In this document: piece after piece, positions 1 through 10,749 of the stretch | How positions within the stretch are numbered: the first letter of the stretch is position 1 | How the letters are laid out: every line of letters begins with the position of its first letter | From: Ooceraea biroi | Lineage: Eukaryota; Arthropoda; Insecta; Hymenoptera; Formicidae | Reading direction: 5' to 3' | Assembly: GCF_003672135.1 (NCBI RefSeq) | Contig: NC_039515.1 | Coordinates: forward strand, 13,020,001-13,084,000 | Length of the DNA: 64,000 nt | Position numbers and translations under genes: made by a program | Notes under the pieces: model-generated | Told to the model about the DNA's origin: nothing | Databases searched by the model: none | The model's input: the letters and a program-made list of their open reading frames with translations, nothing else

Positions 1-18
1 TTCGCCTGCAAATACCAT
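1..18 (-). CDS. Odorant receptor OR-0, first six codons only
   Basis: The minus strand from position 18 reads ATG then V-F-A-G-E, the same start as exon 1 of the complete receptors (MVFAGERC). The rest of the gene lies to the left of the window. The upstream DNA (19-560) matches that of the other receptor genes, including the GCGCAAGCGC motif, so this is the start of one more array member. Nothing can be said about whether it is intact. Confidence 0.75.
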
Positions 19-310
19 TTAGCGCGACGGACTAGAACAGCTTTGTCAATGAAACGCGATCGACTGATCTTCTTTCTGACAAGTACACTGAATATTTTCA
101 TTTTTATAAAATGTCTTCTATATATTTATACACTGTTGTTAAGTCATTATAAGAATAAATGTAGAAATGAATTTAGAAATTTCTATCATTTAATAATTTT
201 CTATTATTATGGAGTGAAACATTGATGAGACTATAGATAAGTGTAATGGAAAGTGAATTGAAGAACATAAGAAAAATAGATAGACATATTTCATATTTTA
301 ATTTATAGAA

Positions 311-320
311 GCGCAAGCGC
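311..320 (-). promoter_or_regulatory. Conserved GCGCAAGCGC upstream motif of OR-0
   Basis: Motif copy 293 bp before the OR-0 start codon, followed on the plus strand by 'acttgactatcgccgtcgg' (context A). Conservation and fixed spacing are seen directly; a promoter role is inference. Confidence 0.5.
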
Positions 321-606
321 ACTTGACTATCGCCGTCGGCTAAAAGATCAGTCCACTTTGAGACGTTGAAGAATATTCTTCGACATAAGATATATAACAT
401 CCGTGTGAATATTTTGATATATCCATACTTATTATACAGATACGTTGTTCGTGATGAAAATACGAAATCTCGGATCATCATGTTTTTATCATTAATTATA
501 TTTTCAGTACACAAAATGATAGTTTCGAGTTAATGAAAGCTTAGAAATTATCTTAAGATGGTATGTGTAACGTATATAAATATATAATATATATTATATA
601 TTTATG

Positions 607-975
607 CAAGGTGTCTCAGAAAGTTTGGGACAATGCACGTGTGCAGATAGAGCGGACTGAACTGAGTCGAAAAGTCCTGTACCATTTTGCAATTTTCGCA
701 ATATTTTACGAATTATTAATTATTAAAAATCGCTGTATTAGTCCAGCCTACCGCCGAATGCAAGCGCACGGCGAGATGTGACCGCCTAGTGATCGACATT
801 GTGCGCCGCTCCTGCCTAACCATTGCCACTTGTGATAAACAACTCCCTGCGCGCCTAGCAATAATTGCTACTTTATTAAACATTATAGAAAAAATTCATT
901 TAGGAATTTTCGACTCAGTTTTTGCATGAGAAACGTCACTGCGTAAATAGTGGGCACGAATTAAATTGCACCCTG
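607..975. mobile_element. Mariner-type MITE, degraded
   Basis: The left end 'caaggtgtctcagaaagt' is close to the common mariner terminus CAGGGTGTCTCAGAAAGT. The right end is '...caccctg' followed by TA. The interior holds 'aaaagtcctgtaccatttt', closely related to a stretch in the fold-back at 54955-55470. There is no transposase frame. The termini have decayed, so the boundaries are approximate. Confidence 0.4.
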
Positions 976-988
976 TATGTACATGCGT

Positions 989-1015
989 TCGCGCGCGCGC
1001 GCGCATGTGTGTGTG
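989..1015. repeat. CG/GT microsatellite
   Basis: An alternating (CG)n tract runs straight into (TG)n, just outside the MITE. It stands out in a very AT-rich region. Confidence 0.8.
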
Positions 1016-1487
1016 CATAGTACTATTGTAGCATACAATATTTAAAAATAGCTTTAGACATAAAATAGTTTAATAGTACATATTTGCGTGAATATTTTAA
1101 CATAAGCTATTAATATTTTATTTGTTTATTATTGTATAGATACAATACTATTAATGAAGGTATAAAATATTGAAATACCGTATGCACATCTAAAATTATG
1201 TTCCGAAAGCGATTAATATTTAATTATAAATAACAAATTGTTCCTCCCAAAAAAGACTCCCAGAAAAGTTTATAAATTATTATAAAATTTATACTACCAA
1301 ATTGTAATGACACTATGTTGCCCGAAATAGTCGATATATGCCAATTATACATATTTGTGACGTATATCGTATAACACAAATAGCTTTATTGTTAGAAAAC
1401 TTCCATCACTTATTTTTGTAGAGCAATTATTTTTATTTAAATAAGCATTGCTCTCAAAATCTTCGCTATTTCGTCGTCACTTCGTTA

Positions 1488-3978
1488 TCATGTATGCACA
1501 GTACGCATAACAGTGCAATAAGATACAGCCGCAGTAATTAGCTAAAACAAGAATTCTTCTACGTATGGATAATAATTATTAAATGTTTCTCAATAAGTGT
1601 CTTTAAGTGCTAAATATATTTCGATTGCCAGTTAGTCAATTTAAACCTTTGTTTTCATTATCTATTTACTGGCGAAGAAGATTTGAATCTCTTACTAAAT
1701 ATATTCATTGAAGTTATTACTTATGTTAGTAATATATGACATTTATTACCGTAGAAAATCCTTCTATGGACAGAACAAAAAGACCACCAAACACCATTTT
1801 ATGACTTCTTATAGATTTTTGCATAATTAAGAACAAGTTTTGAATCGGTAATGGCGCTACATACCAAAAAGTATCATACCTAATATTTAAACAAACAATG
1901 TACTAATATTTCTACTAAAGATTAAATTAATTAACAGACATGCATATAAGACATTATTTGAAGAAATATAAGTGCTGCTTAAGGCAGATACACGCACAAG
2001 CAATACATCCGAACATATTGTATTTCGTTACGTAAATATGCATTTATTAACAAATATTGTATACTCTTGTTTATATTTGCACAAATAGTATTATTGTAAA
2101 ACAATCAGAAGCAAAATGTCTAGTACAAGTTATACATATTATAAAAGATACGCAATTATTTCTATTTTATTACTTACGTAGATTCTAATACTTTTACACT
2201 GTGTTCGGTATAAGATTGTCCAAGAAAATTTACAACAAACATGTACACAAGATAACAAAACAAAAACATACAGCATGTAAAAAGATCATAGAAGTTGTTG
2301 AATTGCATTATAGCATAGTATAACTATAAAAATTTATATTGTATATAATTAAATACTGCTTTTTTAATACTAACATAATTATTTAATTTAAAACTAATCA
2401 GTCTTGCAAGAAATAATATTTTAATAAAATGAACAAGTGGATATCACTAATCATAATTAATATGTTTTAGAAGAATTAAAGGTACAACACGGAACTTTCT
2501 GTTTCAGTTTTCTTTACATTAGATGTATATACAATTATATTCTTATCAAATCAGACTCGTATAAAAGTTTTCACAATCACAAATCCATAATTCAATTCCA
2601 AAGCAGATTACAATAGACATGAAATAAGTAGAGGATTCTAATATATTCATAAGTAATTAATTACTTACGCGAAGCAGAAGGCAACTTAAAGACAATACAC
2701 AAATTAAAAGTAACGAGAAATACCACAAATCAAGCGAGAGAAGAAAGTCTTTGCAGAACCTTGAATGTCAAAAAATGTCTGCTTAGTAACGCCATATCTA
2801 GTTACTGTCAAAGAATCTTTAACTGCTATTGTTCACAAAAAATGAATATTAATTATTAAAACGGTCAACAGAAAATATATTATCTTGTATAAAAACTAAC
2901 TCGAAAGTTCTTCTATGAATGTAAACTGAAAGACAAATGTTCTGATGCATAAATTGCAGTTTTTGAGCAACAGGAAGTTGTAGTGTATAGTCGGTTATCG
3001 TATTTCGGATTAAATAACTGAAAACAATTCAGATAATGTCAATAGTTGATAAATTCCATTATGGAGAAAAATAGAGCGCCAGTTAACCTAGCAATTTTAT
3101 ATGTTGCACATGAGTGTTTAAATACTGTAATTAAGAACGTAGCAGTCGTAATTATCGACCAAATACTGATAGTCGCTCCAAGAATCTCATGCACTAAATA
3201 CAAAACAAAATACTGCTCTTGATCGACGAAAAGTTCAAAATCCACCTCAACTTTACGTAATCTGGATTTATTCATTGGTGCGATAACATCGAGAATAATA
3301 GGACTACATTCAAAAATTACAAATATAATTGCAGCTACAACAAGGAAAACTGGAAAAATTAAGTCAAATTAAATTGCAGTTCAAATCAAATGGCAAAGAA
3401 ACGATGAAGTTTTTCCTGAATCACTTACTCAACGCAGAAAATACGAAACTATAAGCTTCGAAGAGATACTCTTCAAATATATTTATTGCGTCACTGCTTT
3501 CAAACATTTTCCAGTCGTGCTGCATATGTTGCAACGCTCTCATTACCTGTTATTAAACACAATTTGAAACTTGCAAATTTTATATAGCACACAAAAAATA
3601 AAAATATTGCTTACAATTTCAGAATTGAAATAGAAAGAGTAGTAACTCACGAAACAAGCAATAAGAATGCAAACATAAGAAAACCTTTTTAGGCTGCAGT
3701 CCATGTTACAAACCATCGTTACAAACGGTAGCAACTGTAAAAGGTACAATAGCGAAAATAATAATAAATGCCAGTTTTCGACGACAACTGTATATAACTA
3801 TATAATGTGCACAAGATATAGATCAAAGTAATACCTGAGAAAATAAATTGGAGCAGTAAACACTGAAGAAAAAAGCTGATTGTATTTTCCAAATAGATGA
3901 TTTCTGATACGGCCATAATCCCATAGCCAGAAACATAAGTCGATGAAGCTTAAAACAGCGTTCGCCTGCAAATATCAT
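1488..3978 (-). CDS. Odorant receptor OR-1 (7tm_6 family), complete, 9 exons, 393 aa
   Basis: Exons (minus strand): 3835-3978, 3615-3734, 3429-3546, 3088-3349, 2901-3017, 2669-2759, 2178-2323, 1750-1879, 1488-1541. All splice sites are GT-AG and phases join without a stop. The product starts MIFAGERCFKLHR with GLWPYQ in the first exon. Hydrophobic segments lie near residues 30-50, 60-85, 128-142, 185-210, 262-284, 290-320 and 358-390, as expected for a seven-helix receptor with a cytoplasmic N-terminus. Exon 4 carries the family stretch PMNKSRLRK...VDQEQYF...KHSCATYKI. TM7 ends in SYCTVMRTVHT. Known of the family: ligand-gated cation channel with Orco in olfactory dendrites; the ligand is unknown. 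This is among the most diverged copies; its exon 4 acceptor (TTTTTCCAG) shows which of two acceptors is real across the array. Start chosen by homology; an in-frame ATG at 4137 also exists. Confidence 0.9.
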
Positions 3979-4295
3979 TTCGCGCGACAAATGGAACAGC
4001 TTTGTCAATGAAATGATTTTCTTTCTGACAAGTACACTGAATATCTTCATCTTTATAAAATTTCTTCTACATCTATACACTGTTATTAAGGCAATTTGGA
4101 TGAATAAAGGTGAATGTAATTTAATAAATTCTATCATTTAATACTTTTCTATTATTATGCGGTGAAAAATTGATGAGACTATAGATACACGAAAGAAGAA
4201 GTGTTAAATGTTATATTAAGAACATATGAAATACGTGAATTGCAGAACATGATAAAAAAAGTACAGAGACACAATTCATATTTTAATTTCTGATA

Positions 4296-4305
4296 GCGCA
4301 AGCGC
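4296..4305 (-). promoter_or_regulatory. Conserved GCGCAAGCGC upstream motif of OR-1
   Basis: Copy 318 bp before the OR-1 start, context A ('agttgactatcaccttcgg'). Confidence 0.55.
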
Positions 4306-4727
4306 AGTTGACTATCACCTTCGGCGAGCGGATCAGTTCACTTTGAGATGTTAAAGAAGTAGCTGGTTTTCAATAAATCGTTCATTCAGCAGTTCCAAGT
4401 TTTTTTTCTATTTAAAAATTTTGTGCTGCAGTTTTTTTCCAAAACTATGATAGAAATTATGTTACAATCTAACGATGACTTTATATCAGTCTTTTTGTTG
4501 GAACGATGTTATACTTTGTCCATGAAACCAAGTAGCGTGTGTATTTGTCTTTCTTGTATGTTTTCAAAGAAAAGGTATGTTTTATCACACTTTTTTAAAT
4601 ATACATTTTGATGTAGAGTCGTGCAAAGATTCTTCGTGTATAGCTATAGGACAGTGTCGCTGCGCGAGCGTAACTTCACGCGTGAACTTAGCGTAAGACA
4701 CTATAGTATGTCTCTTGATTATATTTA

Positions 4728-6167
4728 CAGTCAGTCACGAAATTACAGTCAGTCTTCGTACACCCAAAAAAAAATCATTTTGATTAAAATAAACAATATC
4801 TGCCTGTAATATTATGTTTGTTTATTAACATGTGCGGTAATATTAACTATTCTATAACAAAATGTATCATCTTATAGAAATATTTTACCAAAAAAACGAA
4901 TTATGCATGTCACAAAAGTGTTCGTACAGGTACGAAGTTTAATTAATCTAGATACTATGTATTACTGTGTTATTATTATTTCTGTAGGAATTCCCCCGTT
5001 AAGTGTTTATGTTGCTACATCTTTGTCCTTCAGTTAAAAGATGTCTAACGATCGGTCAACAAATATGAGTACCAGAAGAGAAGAAACGAGCGTAGACGTT
5101 CGAGAAATAATCATTAAATTGCATAAGAAGAAAAAATTTTTAGGTGAAATTGCAAAAATTGTAGGAAGGAAACATTCTATTGTCCAATACGTAATAAAAA
5201 AGTTTAAAACAACGAGTAGAAATGAAAATAAGACACGTAGTGGACGCCCTAAAATCTTAAGTAATAGATATGTGCGATCTGTACTGCAAATATTTCGTCA
5301 GGACCTGAAAGTAAGTGCTCCAAACATAGCCGCACAGGTAGAAAATAATTTAGGAAAAGTAGTACATCCTGAAAATATTCGAAGGATTTTGAGAAAATCT
5401 GGATATAATGGTCATGTGCCGCGAAAGAAACCTCTGCTTAGCGATATTAATCGTTCAAAAAGAATTGAATTCGCAAAATAACATGAAAAAGAGGATTTAC
5501 AGTTTTGGGAAAGAGTATTATTTATTGATGAAAGTAAATTTAATATCTTTGGATCAGACGGGAGAGATAAAGTGTGGAGAAAAAAGGCACAGCATTAGAA
5601 CTTAAAAACATGGTGCCAACCGTAAAACATGGTGGCGAATCCGTCATGGTTTGGGCATCTATGGCAGCATCAGGAAGTTTAGTATTTATAGACACTACTA
5701 TGGACCGTTGGACATATTTGAATATTCTTCAAAGTCATTTGAAGAACGATGCAGAAAATTTACAGTTGGGAAACAACTTTCAACAAGACCAAGATCCTAA
5801 GCATACGGCTTACGTAATTCGAGAATGGTTACTATATAATGTTCCTAAACAACTTTTTTCGCCGCCTCAATCTCCTGATTTAAATGCTATAGACCACATA
5901 TGGGATTATTTGGAAAGAAATATAAGAAAACATAACATAACAAATAAACAAAGTCTTAAAAACACTTCAGAAGAAGAATGGCGAAAACTTCCATCAAATT
6001 TCACTGCAAAATTAATGCATTCTATGCCAAATCGATTAAAAGCTGTTTTACAGGCAAAAGGAGGCCCGACAAAATATTAATACACAGTACATGTAACTTG
6101 TAATTTAAATAAACGTATTATTATCCAAAGTTATTGTGGGGTGTACGAAGACTTTCGTGACTGACTG
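4728..6167 (+). mobile_element. Tc1-like DNA transposon, inactive
   Basis: The ends are inverted: left CAGTCAGTCACGAAA with CTTCGTACACCC close inside, right GGGTGTACGAAG...TTTCGTGACTGACTG. Both sides are flanked by TA. The matching region upstream of OR-5 (near 19710) has an empty 'tagttatatcataattac' site, which fixes the insertion. The left end carries a duplicated 'ttacagtcagt'. The transposase gene inside is broken once by a stop and once by a frameshift. Confidence 0.88.
5041..6080 (+). pseudogene. Tc1-family transposase, one stop and one frameshift
   Basis: The frame opens at 5041 (MSNDRSTNMSTRREE) with a helix-turn-helix N-terminus (GEIAKIVGRKHSIVQYVIKK) and a GRPK hinge. A TAA at 5479-5481 interrupts an otherwise continuing frame that holds the first catalytic Asp (LFIDESKFNIFG). 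The frame then shifts near 5590 into the C-terminal part ending at 6080. That part holds QQDQDPKHTA (second Asp) and SPDLNAIDHIWDYLE. The spacing between the second and third catalytic positions is 34 residues, as in Tc1, but the third residue reads Asp (AID) where Tc1 proteins have Glu (PIE). It would not encode active enzyme as it stands. Confidence 0.88.
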
Positions 6168-6560
6168 TATATCATAATTACAATTAAGTGATTAAGGTTG
6201 TCATATTAAGTACACCAATTCAACAGTGTATTAATATTTTTTCACACTTAACTAATTACAATACAGAATTAAACATCAAATTTATTACTGAATGTTTATA
6301 AAGTATGACACATATTACATTAGCACCTAATATTCTCTAAGAAAAAGGTACATAAAATAATATAAAAATCTACATGATTAAAAAAATGTTATGCCCAAAA
6401 TAGAGGATATGAGCCAATTTCTGACATACATCTGACGTACATATAAGTTAGACAGTTTCTTTCTTTAAAAGCTTTCATCACTTATCTTTGTAAGGACAAT
6501 TATTTTTACGCATGTGAGCGATGTTTAGTTCTGAATAACATTTTTTTCGTTATTTCGTTA

Positions 6561-6775
6561 CCGTAGGTTTTAGAATCACCACGTCGAGATAACAGGTTCA
6601 TAATCGAATATATTTATTGGAACTCGTTTCTTTTACAACGTGCACAAGACTCTCTTTCTTAAATTCTAATCGCCCGCCACCCCGCGTTCGTCCCGCTAAA
6701 CTAGAAGTAACACTACTAGCGCCGCGGAGACACTAACGACGCCGCTTTCTTTACGATTAATAAATTGATTCTTAC
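6561..6775. mobile_element. LTR-like insertion shared with OR-3
   Basis: About 215 bp, locally GC-rich ('ccccgcgttcgtcccgc'), sit between two halves of a sequence that is continuous 3' of OR-4 (near 16350). The same insert lies at the same place 3' of OR-3 (10520-10734). On the minus strand it contains AATAAA followed by 'tgttatctcgac', so an LTR end is possible; no internal genes are present. It marks OR-2 and OR-3 as sister copies. Confidence 0.5.
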
Positions 6776-6790
6776 ATTACTATTTCATAT

Positions 6791-9400
6791 TCATACACGC
6801 ATAGCGTGCATGACTGTAAAATATGATACAGCTGAAGTCATCATCTAAAACAAGAATTTTCCTCCGCATGGAGAGTAATTATTAAATGTTTATCAGCAAG
6901 ATCTTCAATTATTAAATAAGTTATTACTTATGGTAGTAATACATAACATTTATTACCGTAGAAAATCCTTCTATGGACATAACAAAAACACCACCCATAA
7001 CTACTTTATGACTTCTTATAGATTTTTGCATCATCAAGAACAATTTCTGAATCGGTAGTGGCGCTACATACCAAAGAGTATCATATCTAAAGTTTAAACA
7101 ATTAATGCATTAATATTTTTACCGAATATTAAATGTTAAGGGACGTGAGTATGAAACATTAAATAAGAAAATATAACCGCAGCTTATGCCAGATACACGT
7201 GATGATACATGTGATGAGAACACACTATATTATATCACACAAGTATCCAATTAATAATAATAAATGTCATATATTATTACTTAGATCTGGACAAATAAAT
7301 ATTACTGCAAAAAGGTATCAGAAATAAAATGTCAAATTCAAGGTAAAATGCACGCAATTATTCCTATACTATTACTTACGTAGAGTCTAATAGTTCTACA
7401 CTATGTTCGCTGTAAGATTGCCCAAGAAAATTTGCCATAAGCATGTATATCAAATAACACAACAAAAGTCCACAGGACAGCACAATATCATAAAAGTCGT
7501 TGAAATGTATTATAGCATTGTATAGCTACAAAAAAGGTATAGTGAATGTAATTAAATATTACATAAACACATATTATTTGTTAACTACTGGTAACTACTG
7601 ATATATAATATCAGAAACGTCACGTATACATACAAAAGCCTTAAGAAATAAAAAATACAGTGCCAGTGCCGCCGACCAATGAGGATTTTTACTTTTCAGA
7701 AATGATTACTTTATCCATTAGGTAGTATTTAAGCAAAATGAACAAGTGAATATCAGTAACACTAATTGACACGATTTAGAAGAATTAACAGTATAACACG
7801 GAATTTTTTGTGTTTGAGCTTGCTTACATTAAGTATGTTTAATAAAAGTAATCTTCTGCAAATGATGTTCTTATTCTATAACCATTTTGAAGATTGTGCG
7901 TAATTCTATTCCGAAGCAAGTTAATACAAACATGAAATAAGTGGTGAAATATATTATATGAATAATATAAGTAGTACTAACGCGAAATAGAATGCAACTT
8001 AAAGACCAGACGCCAACTAAAAGTAATGGGAAATACCACATATCAAACGAAAGTAACAAGCTTTTGCAGAACCTTCAATGTCAAAAAATTTCTAATTAGT
8101 AATGTTAATTCCTCTCAAATACATTACTATAAATATTTGGATGTACTTATTCACGCCAAGGTGGATATTAACGATTAATATAATCAATAGAAAACATATT
8201 AAAATATTTCGAAACTAACTCCAATGTTCTTCTATGAATGTAAACTGAAAGACAGATATTCCGACGCATGTATTGTATTCTTTGAACAACAGGAAGTTGT
8301 AGCGTATGGATAGTTACTGTATTTTGGATTAAATAACTGAAAATAATTTAGATTAATGTCAATAGGAGATAAACTCCATTATTAAGAAAAATAGCGCGCT
8401 TGTTAACCTAACAATTTTATATGTGGCACATGAGTGTTTCGTTACTGTAGTTAGTAACGTTCCAGTCGTAAGCACCGACCAAAATCCGATTCCCACTCCT
8501 ACAACCTCCTGCACTAAATACCAAAAAAAATATTGTTCTTCATTCACAAAAAGTTCAAAATCCACTTCAATTTTACGTTGTCGCGATTCATTCATCGGTA
8601 TAATAATATCAAGAATGATAGATCTACATTCAATAGTCGTAGTAAAAGATGCAGCTATTAAAAGAAGAACTAAAAAACCATATACAATGAAATTATGAAA
8701 TAGTTCAACTAAAATGGTAAAACATTACGGTAACATTTCTGGCTCACTTACTACACGTAAATAATGTGAAAATATAAGATTCAAAGAGATATTCTTCAAA
8801 TATTTTCATTGCGTCACTATTTTCAAACATTTTCCAGTCGAGCTGCATATGTTCAAATATTTGCTTTACCTGTTTTTAATTGCCATAATCTGCAGTATTC
8901 GATAAGCAGAATTTTTGAAAATTTCATATAATGCACAAAAATTGAATCTCAAATAATACTCACAGCTTCAGAATTAAAGTAGAATGAGTAGTAATTCGTA
9001 ATAAAAACAAAAGTAATACAAAGATAAGAAAATCTCTTTAGGATACAATCCATGTTACAAGTAGTCGTTAAGAACGACGCAAACTATAAAGAATACAAGG
9101 GCAAAATTCTAATAATGATAACGAAATATGTAACGATATAAAGCATATACATATTATATATTATATATTTTATATGTATAATATATTTTACACACACACA
9201 CATATATATACATGTATAAGAATATGATATGGATAAGAAACAGATAGTAGAAATACCTGAAAAAGTAAATCGCAACAGTATATGCTCAAGAAGAAAACTG
9301 ATTGTAATCGCCAGATGACTGGTTTCTGATACGGCCATAATCCCACAATCATAAGCATAGTTCGATGGAGCTTTACACAGCGTTTGCCTACAAATACCAT
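6791..9400 (-). CDS. Odorant receptor OR-2, complete, 9 exons, 393 aa
   Basis: Exons: 9257-9400, 8964-9083, 8752-8869, 8408-8669, 8220-8336, 7982-8072, 7380-7525, 6957-7086, 6791-6844. The product begins MVFVGKRCVKLHR; exon 2 has TTTCNMDCILKRFSY, exon 4 PMNESRQRK...FVNEEQYFFWY, and exon 9 MMTSAVSYFTVMHAMRV then stop. Exon 6 uses GTTAGT instead of GTAAGT as donor, a change shared with OR-3. The shared 3' insertion and near-identical exons 6-9 make OR-3 its closest relative. The frame 5' of the chosen ATG is open but has no conserved ATG. All exons are intact, so expression and function are plausible. Confidence 0.9.
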
Positions 9401-9726
9401 GTCGCGCCGCGAATGGAGCAGCTGTGGTAATGAAACGACTGATCTTTCGACAAGTGCACTGAATGTCTTCAGTTTTATAAAATTGTTCTATATCTATACG
9501 CTGTTAAGATAATATGGATGAATAAAGTATGAACGTAATTTAATAATTTTCATCATTTAACACTTTTCTCTTATTACGCGATGAAAAATTGATGAGACTA
9601 TAGATACATGAAATATAGGAGTATTGTTATACGTTATATTAAACCCTTATCGCGAAATAAGTGACTTGTATAATAGAAGAATGTAAGAAAAATACATAGA
9701 CATCATTCATATTTAAATTTATGGAA

Positions 9727-9736
9727 GCGCAAGCGC
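9727..9736 (-). promoter_or_regulatory. Conserved GCGCAAGCGC upstream motif of OR-2
   Basis: Copy 327 bp before the OR-2 start, context A ('agttgactatcgccttcgg'). Confidence 0.55.
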
Positions 9737-10519
9737 AGTTGACTATCGCCTTCGGCGAACAGATCAGATTACATTGAGACGTCGAAGGAAAAGCTGGTGT
9801 TCAATAAACCGTTTACTCAGCAGTCCCAAGTTGTTTTTCCATTTAAAAGTTTTTTTTCCAAAACTACGATAGAAATAATGTAAGAATCTAACGATGACTT
9901 GATATCAGTCCTGTTGGTGGTACGATATGATACTTTTTCCATGAAACCAAGTAGTGCGTGTACTTGGCGTCTTTCTTGTATCTTTTCAAAAAGAAAAGGC
10001 ATGTTTTGTACGGATCATATATATAATAATAATAATATAGAATCGTGCACGGAGCAATCTCGTCGCTCGAGCGTCACTTCACGCGTAAACTTGGCGCGAG
10101 ACGCTAGCGTGTCTCTTGAGCGTATCGTATATACAATTATATAGTTAAGATTGTTATATTAAGCACAACAATCAAACAGTATATTAATACTTTCTCGCAC
10201 ATCATAAATATTTACAATATAGAATTACATCATATTAGTAATGACTATTTTATAAAGTATGACACATATTACGTTAGCAACTAATATTCTCTAAAAGACA
10301 ACAGAAACATAAAATAATATAAAAATCTATACTACTAAAAAATGTGATGCCCAAAATAGAGGATATGAGCCAATTTCTGACATACATCTGACGTACATAT
10401 AAGTTAGACAGTTTCTTTCTTTAAAAGCTTTCATCACTTATCTTTGTAAGGACAATTATTTTTACGCACATAAGCGTTGCTTAGCTGTGAATAACATCTT
10501 TTTCGCTACTTTGTTCCTG

Positions 10520-10734
10520 TAGGATTTAAAATCAACCAGGTCGAGATAACAGATTACTAATCGAATATATTTATTGGAACTCGTTTCTTTTACAACGTGC
10601 ACAGGACTCTCTTTCTTAAATTATAATCGCACGGCGCCCCGCGTTCGTCCCGCTAAACTAGAAGTAACGCTACTAGCGCCGCGGTGACACTAGCGACGCT
10701 GCTTTCTATAAACAATTAATAAATTGATTCCTAC
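10520..10734. mobile_element. LTR-like insertion shared with OR-2
   Basis: Second copy of the insert at 6561-6775, at the same position 3' of the receptor stop codon, so it was inherited through duplication of the whole unit rather than inserted twice. Confidence 0.5.
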
Positions 10735-10749
10735 ATTACTATTTCATAT

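Larger units (their letters stand above)
19..1487. other. Spacer between OR-0 and OR-1
   Basis: Positions 19-560 are the conserved receptor upstream region. It most resembles the one before OR-7 (both carry the 'acgttgaagaatattc' stretch near 365 and 35675). A mariner-type MITE and a CG/GT microsatellite follow. Positions 1020-1240 match the spacer sequence near 47000, 52690 and 59400. From about 1240 to 1487 the 3' flank of OR-1 is seen. No convincing gene. Confidence 0.6.
3979..6790. other. Spacer between OR-1 and OR-2
   Basis: Positions 3979-4725 hold the conserved receptor upstream region with its GCGC motif. A 1.44-kb Tc1-like element interrupts it at a TA. Sequence from 6170 to 6560 resumes the ordinary 3' flank of the next unit. 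An LTR-like insertion shared with OR-3 lies just downstream of the OR-2 stop codon. No other gene is supported. Confidence 0.7.
9401..10749. other. Spacer between OR-2 and OR-3
   Basis: Typical unit spacer: upstream region (9401-10140) with the GCGC motif, then 3' flank of OR-3. The minus strand 9817-10002 has a 61-codon open stretch (IQERRQVHALLGFMEK) that is also open near 14300 but carries stops in older copies near 4500 and 19500, so I treat it as non-coding. Confidence 0.6.

Noticed and set aside
3979..4137. Longer receptor N-termini starting at upstream in-frame ATGs (4137, 13969, 30097, 40702, 46312)
   Set aside because: The upstream ATGs are not shared by the whole array, and known insect receptors have only a short segment before the GLWPYQ region; the MxFAGxRC start is common to all.
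7630..7700. Recurrent 'cagtgccagtgccgccgac' segment in intron 6 of several receptors as a separate element
   Set aside because: Present in nearly all units at the same place, so it is ancestral intron sequence, not an insertion.
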